NCBI GenBank assembly: GCA_015680685.1
Contig: MNCI01010832.1
Span: forward strand, 436,268 to 500,267
Source of the DNA: Gnetum montanum
Lineage: Eukaryota; Streptophyta; Gnetopsida; Gnetales; Gnetaceae
Length of the DNA: 64,000 nucleotides
Reading direction: 5' to 3'
Position numbers and translations under genes: made by a program. Positions 55,161 to 64,000 of this stretch are shown here, one piece after another. A model generated the notes under the pieces. That model saw only the letters and a program-made list of their open reading frames with translations, did no database searches and was not told the origin of the DNA. The first letter of the stretch is position 1, and each line of letters opens with the position of its first letter.

Positions 55161-57240
55161 GATGTCGCACTTGGTTTGAAGGGCACTCAAAGGTATTTGA
55201 TGTAGAGGATGAAGGTATTAGAGATGTAGGATGATTAGCCACACTAGGTTGTGAGATTTGGAGAGGACTTTTGGGTTAGAAGAAGGATCTTTTTCTAGAC
55301 CGATTGTCCAAACCACTTGGCTGGAAAGCCAGCTATGAACGTATAGCCTTCGTAGTATTTTGTTGTTGTAATTGTGAAGGAATATTACCTTCTATGGATG
55401 GAGCCAAAGGTAACTAGGTTGAAGGTGGAGGTGTGTGTGCAGATGGATGTGGAGGGTGGTATGGATATGGATTTTCACCTTGATTAGCTGGTGAATGTGT
55501 TTGGTGGTACTTTGGAGGGTAATAGTGATGCTAATATGAGGCATGACTTATAGAACTTCTTAGGGATATGGGTTGCTGAACATAGTAATCATATGAATCT
55601 AGTTACCTATAAGGGTACTATTGCCTTGATGGTGCCATTCCCCATGATTGTGATTGACATCATTGTTGATATTGTTCATATGGTTGTGGAGGAGCTCCAC
55701 TTGGGTAGTAAGCTTATTGTTGTTGGTGGAACTGCCTTGGATTGCCTTGAGGGTAAGGCAATCATCTAGGTGCTTGCCTTCATGCTAGTTGAGGACTCAA
55801 TGCATACACCCCAAACTCTTGTAAGTGTGACACCATAGGACAACATCCCTTTTGATGTTTGTATTGATAGATGTCACAATTAGTTTCATTATCAAAGTCG
55901 GTTTCCACAACTTCCTCTATAACAACAACTTTTCCTTTACTCTTTGGTAGGCATGTTCAACTTCTTTTCACCTTCTATAGTTATGATCACTATTTTTCTC
56001 TTTGAATTCTTTATCAATATTTATAGTGTTTTAAAAATTTTCATCTAAAGAGTCTCATAATTTATCAACCTTTATTGAAATGTTAGAAATAGATTTTTGG
56101 ATGGGCAAGGTTTTCTTGTTCACCACTTCATCAAGTGGTGACTCCTCCTTGTCACAAAATTGAACCTCTCTTTTTCTGATGGAAGGATTCCTATTATACT
56201 CTTTCCCTTTTTCATAACTCATCTTCTTCTTTTACTAGTTGCTCAATTAGCCTTTGGATCTAATGAGCTCTCAGTTTAGACAATCTTCCTTAGGCATACA
56301 CCCCAAGGGTTCTTCTAGTTTTTGCTTTGAGCCCATTTATGATGTGGCGAAGTTGTACCCTTTGAGAATAACCATGGCTAGGACATTGATGTAAGAGTGA
56401 ATAGTATTTACCCATGGTAGCATCCAAGGATTTATGTGTTCCCTATTTCTATCCTTGGATTTTCCTTCTTAGATTAGACATTCTAGAGTATGTTTAATAT
56501 TTGTCATTGAAAGTTTCAACATGGTACTCCATCTGTGAATAGATTTTAGCTCCAAGGATTAGTACCAACTTTCAACTTCCTTAATGAGTGTCCTAGGGAA
56601 AAGCTTGAGGTTTTGCAATTCATTTTCTATGTTCTATAAGGCACAAGCATCATGGAAATCTTGTAGATGCATCTATGGATCAGAATTGTATCCCCCCTCA
56701 AATCTTGGGATATTATTCATGTCTAAGTGCTTGATTTGACTATCTTTCCTATGCCTAGTTAGAATTCTAATTTCCTTTACAATGTTGAGCATACTTCGAG
56801 TCACTAATAGAGGTTCATCATCATCATTACATCAATGACGTTGATGATGGTTTTAGCCATCCCTTCAATCTTGGTGACCCTCACGATCATTGTTGTCTTG
56901 TTAATCACCTTCATCATGATTATTTCAACAACAGCTTCTATGAGAATTGGTAGATGAAGAGGAATGTTTGGAATCAGATGAAGACGATGAAGAGGAAGGT
57001 GGACTACCACCACCATCATGGTGTTAGCCACCACTCTTTCACTCATTATGGTCATCATCCTTAGATCACTTGCTATTGTGATGCTTGCCTGAGTTCCTAC
57101 TGAAACACCATGAATTTCGAGACCTCAGTGATCCAGAAAAGTCTTGAAGTTTAGGTAAAGACTTGCACAAAGGTGGCATCGAAACATCCAGGCAATGGGA
57201 ACATTGGAAATAGTGGCACATCTCAACAAGTTTTCTTTTT
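55161..57240 (-). pseudogene. Athila-like gag, minus copy
   Basis: The minus strand keeps DMNNIPRFEGGYNSDPQMHL, FHDACAL, FPRTLIKEVESWYQSLELKS and a His/Arg/Asp-rich tract with Ser runs, in the order of the plus copy's gag. It also has a Pro/Tyr-rich linker near 55.4-55.8 kb. The N-terminal part breaks off at 57240, where the next element begins. Several frameshifts. The positions of its start and primer site are outside the window. Confidence 0.7.
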
Positions 57241-58361
57241 TGACTAAGGGCCAATTACGCTAAGCAGCTCAGCGTAGCAGACTCCAGAAGAAAAAATAGA
57301 ACAAGGGATGCACAGTGGCAACACTTCAATTTTTCAAGTTGGTCATGATCAAAAATCTTAACTATTGTCATATTACGCCATGTTACGCTACGCAGCGTAA
57401 TGCAAGTAGTGCAATTGACTTATCCGCAATGACAAAAGTAACGAAATTCAGGCAGTGGTAGTAATTATGCTACGATACGCTTTCTAGTGTATCATAGCGT
57501 AATTGCAAAATAATTCATTCAATGCAAGAGACAAACTCAAATGAACTGTCTTCTTAAGGGGTAGTTAGGCTATACTATGCTTGAGAGTGTAACACAGCAT
57601 AATGCCACAAGCTTCAGCTACGGTACATCTGGTCAATGGTATTTTGTGGGCCCAAGACACACGTCATCTAAACTATGTTGTTCTCTTAACCCTAATCTTA
57701 TAAATACCCCAGTTGATGAAGATCAAAGGGTTAGCAATTTTTTGACAGTATTGGCAAAAAAACAAAAATTTTGCGAGACGACGAGAAGAGCATCAATGGT
57801 GAAAGAGAGAAGCTTTTAACTAGAGACTTCAAGTTAGCAGACATTTTGCTTCAAACCTGACTCCCTTGCACCCAAATTGGCTAGAAGAAGGTAGATTGGC
57901 CTTTGCTTATTTTATCTCTGAATGGCTTCTTGCTCTCGGCATGCACATCGTCTAAACCGAAGTCTGCTTGTAACCCTTGTGTTCAACAAATTTATCTATA
58001 AGTCCAATCCAAAATTTTGGGATCGTATATTTTCTTAATTCAATTTGTTGCATCTTACTTACATTGATTTTATAATTTTTTTGCATCATTTATGTTGTTA
58101 TCATTATCTTCAAGATTTGATCTTAGAGAAAATCTCATTTTCTCATCAATCGATATTGTACCTTCACATTAAAATTGTCACTTCGTGATCCGATCATTAC
58201 AAAATTTACTGATTAAGTAAGTCCATGTCTGATCGACAAGACCATTCAGGGCACCTCAGATTCGTTTTCCCCAGCACAGCCCTTGCACAGATCTGGGGTT
58301 GGAACTTTGTACATAGAAATTCACTCGGTGTTTCCAGCGACCACCGTTTTCTATCGTTATA
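57241..58361 (+). repeat. 5' LTR of TR-GAG2
   Basis: It begins TGACTAAGGG and ends near CGTTATA, seven bases before the primer site (probable CA end mutated). It has a TATA box at 57699-57706. U3 contains at least four imperfect palindromes of TACGCT/AGCGTA type (57250-57290, 57370-57410, 57465-57510, 57565-57605). The left boundary rests on the TG dinucleotide and on the point where the Athila gag reading stops. Confidence 0.6.
57699..57706 (+). promoter_or_regulatory. TATA box of TR-GAG2 LTR
   Basis: CTTATAAATACCCCAG, 458 bases into the LTR. It is the same 15-base core as in the TR-GAG1 3' LTR. Confidence 0.7.
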
Positions 58362-58367
58362 GTTTTC

Positions 58368-58386
58368 TGGCACTAGAAGGAGGGCC
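58368..58386 (+). other. Primer binding site of TR-GAG2
   Basis: TGGCACTAGAAGGAGGGCC aligns with TR-GAG1's site (TGGCGCTAGGAGGACT). Confidence 0.65.
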
Positions 58387-58619
58387 TAAACCTCCGATCC
58401 GTGTTTCACGGGTAGTCCTGTAAGCTATTTGTACCCATTGTCAATTGACGTAAATGTAATACCTCCATGGTTGTTTACAAGATTGTGTGGTGCAGGTTGG
58501 TCGCTTCGATGATTCCTTTGGAATCCTGCAGGGTAGAAAGCCCATTTATTTTCACCTTAGCTTTCCTTTGTCCTTGCGATCTTTATCCTTGTCATCATTA
58601 CTCTCAAGCAATGTAGAGA

Positions 58620-60590
58620 ATGGCTGCTTCAACCACTGTTGTTGACACTTCTAACCTCAAGAATCCTTGGATGTTGCAAGTTACACCTCCTGTGGTTGAG
58701 CTGCCAACTAGTCCGGTGCGACCACATCGATCCCTCAAGCTCCAAAATAAAGAGCCTGAGGGACATGCCCAGCGTAGGGAACATTAAAATTTCATCTATG
58801 CTAAACTTGTGGTAAATTTACCCATGTATCCACAAGAACTTGAAGAGAAACACAAATATGAGTTCATCTACTGTAACGGGAAGGAATTCGTTCCTTCACT
58901 TAACACTTCCATACATTTAACAGATCAGCAACAGTGGATGTTGGACCAACTGTTAATGGCCAAGGCATCAGTAGAACAATGAGACGAGATATTCCATGAT
59001 GAGGTTCCCATGATGGGTAGGAAGATTTAGACCCCCACTCCGAGGGAGGTAGTCATGCTAGCTTTGTCGTGGCTCCTCCCTCGATCGCATCCTACGTAAA
59101 CCCGTTGTTTATGGTCACTATGCCATTATCATTGACTACCGCAGACCATGTGATGCATAATGCCCAACGACATTTCTTCTCTCTAGCTACCCTCCCGAGT
59201 GGTATTCCTTTACAGACTATCCCTCGGTAGTCACAATTGGCTAACCCATCTCATCGTATACCTGCACCTACATCACTGTATGTGAACACAATGCCTACTT
59301 CACAATTACACACAGTTCCTGCATTCATCCCAGATCACACGACAGGACCCGCCACTACAGCATGGTGGGTTCCAAACACATCATCCTTTGTAGCACAGCC
59401 TACGTAGATGTCTCATCTCACTCATCATCAACACCAAATCCTGTAGGCACTAAACCTTGCTATAGGGGCATTGTCTGTGCCCCCAGCTACACAAACAACG
59501 TATCCCATGGCACAGTCGATGGTAGTTGCTCCATCTGCACCACCTACCAGGTGGTGGATGTCACAAGTTGCACTACCTATAGGGGCAGTCCCGATAACAT
59601 TGCACATAGGCTAAGCTGCCATCCCTATTCTGCCACCCAGCATGGCTCATTCTACAATACCGTAAACAACCTCTTCGTCTACAGGTCTGGATCAAGCTTT
59701 CCAGCTTATTCAAACCCTTACTGAGGAAGTTAAATGCCTCAAGGCTACTAGTTCTGACATAATACAGGTCATGGATTTTTACCATGATGATCCTATTAGC
59801 CCAGCAGTGCCTGTTTTGTCGTTGCCTCCTGGGGTGCCACTCCCCCATTTTACAAAATACAATGGGGAAGGTGATTCCAATGTCCATCTAGTCACCTTTA
59901 GGTCAGAGTCATTGTTATTGCAACAATGGCCACATATCATCATCCATGTATTTGCTATGTCCCTAACAGGTAAAGCTTTAGACTGGTATCGAGCACTCTC
60001 ACGCTCTTCCATCTCAACCTTGGAAGAGCTGTTAACTTAGTTTGTAACTTGTTTCAAATACAACCTAAAACCAAAGGTCATGCTGGATTAGCTCATGGGA
60101 TTCAAACAAGATCTGCTCAAGTCGGTCCAAAATTTTATACAATGGTGGAGCGCAACCTTGAACAAAATCTATGAACCCATCACGGAGGCTCATTTGTTAG
60201 CTATCTTTAAGGGGGCAGTCAATGACTTCATTAAGTCCAAACTATATTACCTCACTCCCTGCTCCCTCAGCCAAGCCTTCGCTTAGACTAAGAGCATTCA
60301 AGATGTGGCAAAGGCTAGCAAATACCTAGAGTATGTGGTCTATAAAAATGCCCATAGAAAAGGTAAAGAAAAAGGCAAAACTATGACAATGACTATAGCA
60401 GCGGTAGCCGAAGGGGCCAAGAAGAAAAATAACAACAAGAAAGTACCTGCGGTGCTTGCTAAGCCCACGACTAGCTCAAATAGCACTGACCAGGAAACTC
60501 CACCCGCCCTTGAGGCATTTCCACAGCTGAAGCCTAATTTTGACATAAAGACCATTCAAAATACACGGCTCTACCTATAAAGCCTTCAGA
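58620..60590 (+). pseudogene. Gag of TR-GAG2
   Basis: An ATG at 58620 opens MAASTTVVDTSNLKN. A run near 59.1-59.7 kb is Pro/Thr/Ser-rich. At 59771-60040 the capsid-type core reads LPHFTKYNGEGDSNVHLVTF, FAMSLTGKALDWYRALSRSS and ISTLEELLT. It continues ITEAHLLAIFKGAVNDFIKS and a Lys-rich stretch (AHRKGKEKGK). Stops and at least one frameshift are present. It is the best preserved gag in the window. Confidence 0.8.
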
Positions 60591-61540
60591 ACTTTTGAAG
60601 AAATTACTGGGAACTAGCCATATTCAACATAAGAAGGTGTCTAAGGAAGGTATGAAATGCCATAGACAGCATTGCAAGCTTCTTAAGAATCCCTCCTTGG
60701 CCCTGCCAAACAAACCACCAGTCCCCAAAAACTTTAGGTTGGACCATTTCTATGACTATCACCAGCTGTGTGGTCATGACATAGATTACTTCTGAGCATT
60801 GAAAGATGACATTCAATGCATGATCAATCAAGGTAAACTGATCTTAGATAGCAGTAGTCCGGTCCATCTGGAAAACCAGTCCATGCACGTGTACCAAGAC
60901 CTGTTAAACACAAATAACGCAAGGTACACTATCAACGTGTTTAGTACGAAGGGTGATAGCCAAGCACAGCCAAAAAAACCCTTTGTGCTACATGTACCTC
61001 CTCGCCAGTCTCAGATGACGGGCCCGTCAACATTGACCAGCGTGGCTTAGCAACAACCCTTTGTTCTTCAGGTCCCATCTCCTACCTTCATTCTGTAGCA
61101 CACTATCAATAAAGTCGCGGCTCAACCTACACCCACACCTAGGGCACCCTTTGTCATCAGGGTGCCAAGGTCATCAGTTACTCCTGCTACATAGGGACGA
61201 ATTTATAAGTCGACGCCTCAATCACAACCCAACAGAAAAGGAGAAGGGAATATGACAGCTGATACAACCAAGGACAAAATTATGCTGGGGTTTCCCAAGC
61301 CTATGTCCCTTGCCTCAGCACCCTTGGCACCACACTCTAAAAAATACAATGCTACGCAAACGCAACCGTCTTCCCCCAACCCAAGAAAATGCAACCCTAA
61401 ACTAGAAACCACGCCTTCCTGAGAGATTCGTCTCCTAGGATGAATGGAAGAAGAGAAGGGTGATAAACAACCAAATTGTGGATGTAATCTCCTCGATGCT
61501 TTTACGTAGGTTAAATAGGCTCTGAAATAAAAGAATACAA
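60591..61540 (+). pseudogene. Gag tail and linker of TR-GAG2
   Basis: It reads FRLDHFYDYHQLCGHDIDYF, a Cys-His-like motif with Cys changed to Tyr and Phe, then LKDDIQCMIN. Repeated FVLHVPPR-, FVLQVPSP- and FVIRVPR-like words follow, as in TR-GAG1. Confidence 0.6.
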
Positions 61541-61542
61541 CG

Positions 61543-62160
61543 TTGAGCCTCTATGACTTGCTGATGACATCACAAAAGCATCGTGAGGCCATGGTTCATA
61601 TGTTAATATCCATATCCATGGACGAGAGCCTGCCAGCGGATGAAGAAGCGATCCACTCCATCATGCTTCCCTTGGCTGTTGAACAACCCCAGCCTTCCCT
61701 ACTAACTTTTCATTATGAATCCATTAAGGACGACCCAGAGAAGGGTCAAGTGACAATAGCTCCTATGTTCATCACTATCCGGATTGGCCAATACCAAATC
61801 CAAAGAGTACATGTGGATGACGGGGTGGCTGCCAATGTCATTCCATACCCCATAGTTGATAAACTAGGTTTGATCAACCAGATCAATCCCACAACAATGT
61901 CATGTTTAAAGTCATTCAATGGGCCATGAGTGCAAGTCAAAGGAACAGTACACATCAACTTCGTGGTGGGGGACCAATTCTCTACAAATGCAGTGTTTAT
62001 CATCATCGAGGAGATGTCTTGTTTCAACTTAATCTTGGGGAGGTCCTAGTTGGCTCAACTAAGGGCAGTCTCATCACCCATCTACCAGGAGATCCATTTT
62101 CCCTACGTAGGAGGGGAAGTGATCATCCATGGTGATAAGATGATCCCTCAAGTTGTTAAT
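61543..62160 (+). pseudogene. Protease of TR-GAG2
   Basis: An open frame reads MSLYDLLMTSQKHREAMVHM and VHVDDGVAANVIPYPIVDKL and ends CLKSFNGP at a TGA. It resumes with FNLILGRS, a TAG, LAQLRAVSSPIYQEIHFPYV and GGEVIIHGDK. This is the same VDDG protease as in TR-GAG1. Confidence 0.75.
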
Positions 62161-62485
62161 AACGTAGAAATGGAATAGGGTTCGGAAATCAAAATCCTCA
62201 GAGATTAGTCTCCTGTCCCAATATTTGAATAGGCCAAAACAGTGGCTGATGACAACTTGATCTGGGTTGAACTACCTTTTCAAGAGGAAGATGGTGGTGT
62301 AGAGGAATGGAGTAATAAACCTCCTCATCCATACGCCTCACCAAAACTAAAAAAAATTAAGAAGTAGCTACAGAGTTAGTGAATGAACATGTTAGCATGA
62401 CATGTCACATTAGTCCGCACCTTTTATTGTTACACAATTTACGCCCTCTCTTTTCACATTGTCCTTATTACACTTCTTTCATACA

Positions 62486-62745
62486 CATTATGGCCCGAAA
62501 CAACCTTAAACTAGTTACGGCCCAAAATGGCCTTAAATTAGTTGTGGCCCGCTACGGCCTAAAATTGGCAAATGTAATTTATCCTTTTACGCTTACGATC
62601 AACTAGCCCAAAATGGCCTTAAACTAGTTGTGGCCCACTACGGCCTAGAACTGGAAATTTTTGTTATACCTCTTTACGTTTACGATGGCCCAGCCCGAAA
62701 TGGCTTTAAACTATTAATAGCCTACAGTGGCCTAAAAAGTGTAAT
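62486..62745. repeat. GGCCTTAAACTAG array in TR-GAG2
   Basis: About six imperfect repeats built from ATGGCCCGAAACAACCTTAA, CCAAAATGGCCTTAAACTAG and TACGGCCTAAAATTGG words. TR-GAG1 carries related words near 26925-26975. Confidence 0.7.
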
Positions 62746-62853
62746 CCTTTTAACAATATGATTCATTTCATAAAAACTAAAATGATTATAGATCGAAGAA
62801 CATCTTCCTTTATTCTATTTCATTACAACAAAAAGTTGGTCAATATAGCCACA

Positions 62854-64000
62854 TCACACGTCGCCTTTGTTACCACTTACACCTGTGTCGTTCAACTCCA
62901 TCTCTGCCTCATGAAGATCATCCTCATAAGGACCTTCTTCGAGTTGTATCTCTTCGTGGGGACGATTCTATTCGTGAGGCTCTCCCTCATGGGGACTCTT
63001 GCCGTGAGGTTCATCATCTTCTTGAAGCTCCTTCTCATGGAGATTCTCTTCGTGAGAACCATCATCTCCATTATTCTCTTCCTCATGAGGATCCTCTTTA
63101 TGTCGATCCTAAGATTTGACATGAAACACATGTTAGCATCACCACCAAAACTACACATAACAAGAATACAATAGTCCTACAACTTACCTGTGATGGTCCT
63201 GTGTTAGCCACGAAGGAAATTAGTTCCAAGACGATCCACAGGCATTGCATGATCTCATCCTCGATGAGCTCAAACCAAATCCCATCTCCTAGATCAGTTC
63301 CAGCCTTAACCTTCCCCTTTTCCATAGGAGTCCATCAGTGTGGTTCAGGAAAGAAGGAAGGGACAGTGGTCTCCCCACTAGGGAGAGCCATTTCTCTCTT
63401 AGGGGAGGCACTTACTGTCACTTGCTCCTAAAACTTTTTGTACACTCCAGAAGCATCGATGACACCAAGGAATAGCCGAAGGGACTGCGCTTCAACAATG
63501 GAATCCCTGTAATGTTGGAGGTAGGTGGCACTTTCTCACTTATACACATGCTTGTGGTCCTTTTGTGCTTGCCCCCATGCTTGGACCCTCATGTTGAAAT
63601 CCTTCCAGTCTTGGTTCTTCTGGGCTAGGAGATCCATTTGCATTAGTTACTCAATGAGCTCACGGTTGGCTTGGATGCTGTTTCTGACGACTGTCCAATA
63701 ACGAGCGTAGTCAATCATAGCTGTCTACCAATTCTCATCATTGGCCTTTTGAGCTTGCAGAAATTTTTTTTGAGACTCCAGGTCCTCAACCCTACCAGTT
63801 AGAAACGTCTTCTCCTTTTCTAATTTCTGCAACCTCTTTCAAAGATCTTCGTTGACGTCCTGACACTCCCATAAAGAGTAGGCCAAGAATAACGCACATT
63901 TACAAACTTTGTCGTAAAGGCTGCATGGCACTGCGATCACCTCTGGTGAAGGTTCAAGGGTAGTGTCTAAGTCAATGGGCTCTTTGGAATCCCATCTGAG
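62854..64000 (-). pseudogene. Antisense ORF with an apparent intron in TR-GAG2
   Basis: On the strand opposite gag, one frame enters at the window edge (64000), runs 271 codons to 63188 with six stops and no frameshift, and meets CAG/GTAAGT. A 79-base intron (63187-63109) ends ATCTTAG, and exon 2 (63108-62854) continues in the same frame with one TAG to a TGA. Exon 1 has an Arg/Glu/Lys/Gln-rich, coiled-coil-like region (around KRLQKLEKEKTFLTG and QAQKANDENW). Exon 2 is an acidic tail with repeated PHE/LHE/SHEE words. No family is recognised. Antisense ORFs are known in some Tat-type elements (Grande gene 23, from memory). Confidence 0.55.

Larger units (their letters stand above)
43563..57240 (-). 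mobile_element. Athila-like Ty3/gypsy element, minus copy, 5' part cut off
   Basis: From right to left: gag (57.2-55.2 kb), protease, RT, RNase H, integrase (51.8 kb), long spacer, ORF3 region in two tandem copies, and 3' LTR (43563 to about 44380). The 5' LTR, primer site and gag start are separated by the plus-strand element inserted at 57241 and would lie beyond the window. Its pol aligns with the plus copy at 33.8-37.7 kb, and the LTR terminus TGATGAG is shared. Confidence 0.8.
57241..64000 (+). mobile_element. Gag/protease LTR element on the plus strand (TR-GAG2), open at the right end
   Basis: 5' LTR (57241-58361), primer site shared with TR-GAG1, gag, a Cys-His-like motif, protease, then a GGCC-motif array and an antisense ORF instead of RT. 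It interrupts the minus Athila-like gag at 57240. The 3' part lies outside the window, so lack of RT cannot be proven for this copy, although at least 1.8 kb after protease carries none. Confidence 0.7.

Noticed and set aside
1-64000. tRNA, rRNA or CRISPR array
   Set aside because: No cloverleaf with a clear anticodon arm, no rRNA words and no regularly spaced direct repeats were seen; the host appears to be eukaryotic.

Overview
The window looks like nuclear DNA of a seed plant. It is AT-rich and intergenic, filled with nested, decayed plant-type LTR retrotransposons (an Athila-like Ty3/gypsy family, Tat-type gag/protease elements, and elements with an initiator-Met tRNA primer site) plus plant LINE remnants, and it holds one intron-containing plant GDSL lipase gene. 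The age and layering of the repeats would suit a large gymnosperm genome, but nothing seen fixes the species.

Layout. 1-2.6 kb: no gene, then a Ty1/copia RNase H scrap. 2.6-16.4 kb: an old minus-strand LTR element (LTRs at 2588 and 15879) that contains a plus-strand LINE (4.2-7.0 kb) and a nested minus-strand element, here called N1 (7725-13923), with a gag and a second ORF but no recognisable pol. 17.6-21.6 kb: more LTRs of the N1 family, ending in two 3' ends that face each other. 21.6-37.8 kb: a plus-strand Athila-like element (5' LTR, primer site, gag, protease, RT, RNase H, integrase). Its gag is split at 23,481 by an 8.65-kb minus-strand element bounded by LTRs and an ATAGG target duplication. 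That nested element carries gag and protease but no RT or integrase. 38.1-40.1 kb: the GDSL esterase/lipase gene (minus, three exons, 382 codons), the only clear cellular gene. 40.1-43.6 kb: unassigned DNA with another LINE remnant. 43.6-57.2 kb: a second Athila-like element (minus) with a long extra ORF3 between integrase and 3' LTR; the ORF3 region is duplicated in tandem and the second copy holds a different LTR. 57.2 kb to the end: a plus-strand gag/protease element inserted in that Athila gag, carrying an antisense reading frame with a plausible intron.

Most retroelement frames are dead. Several long frames (N1 ORF2, Athila ORF3, the antisense ORF) are broken by many stop codons, mostly TAG and TAA, but by no frameshift that I can see; this would fit decay by deamination of methylated cytosine. 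The most unusual items are the RT-less elements, the spliced-looking antisense ORF, the duplicated ORF3 with its own TATA-like upstream region, and family-specific short palindromic motifs in the LTRs. Domain names come from motif recognition only, with no database search.
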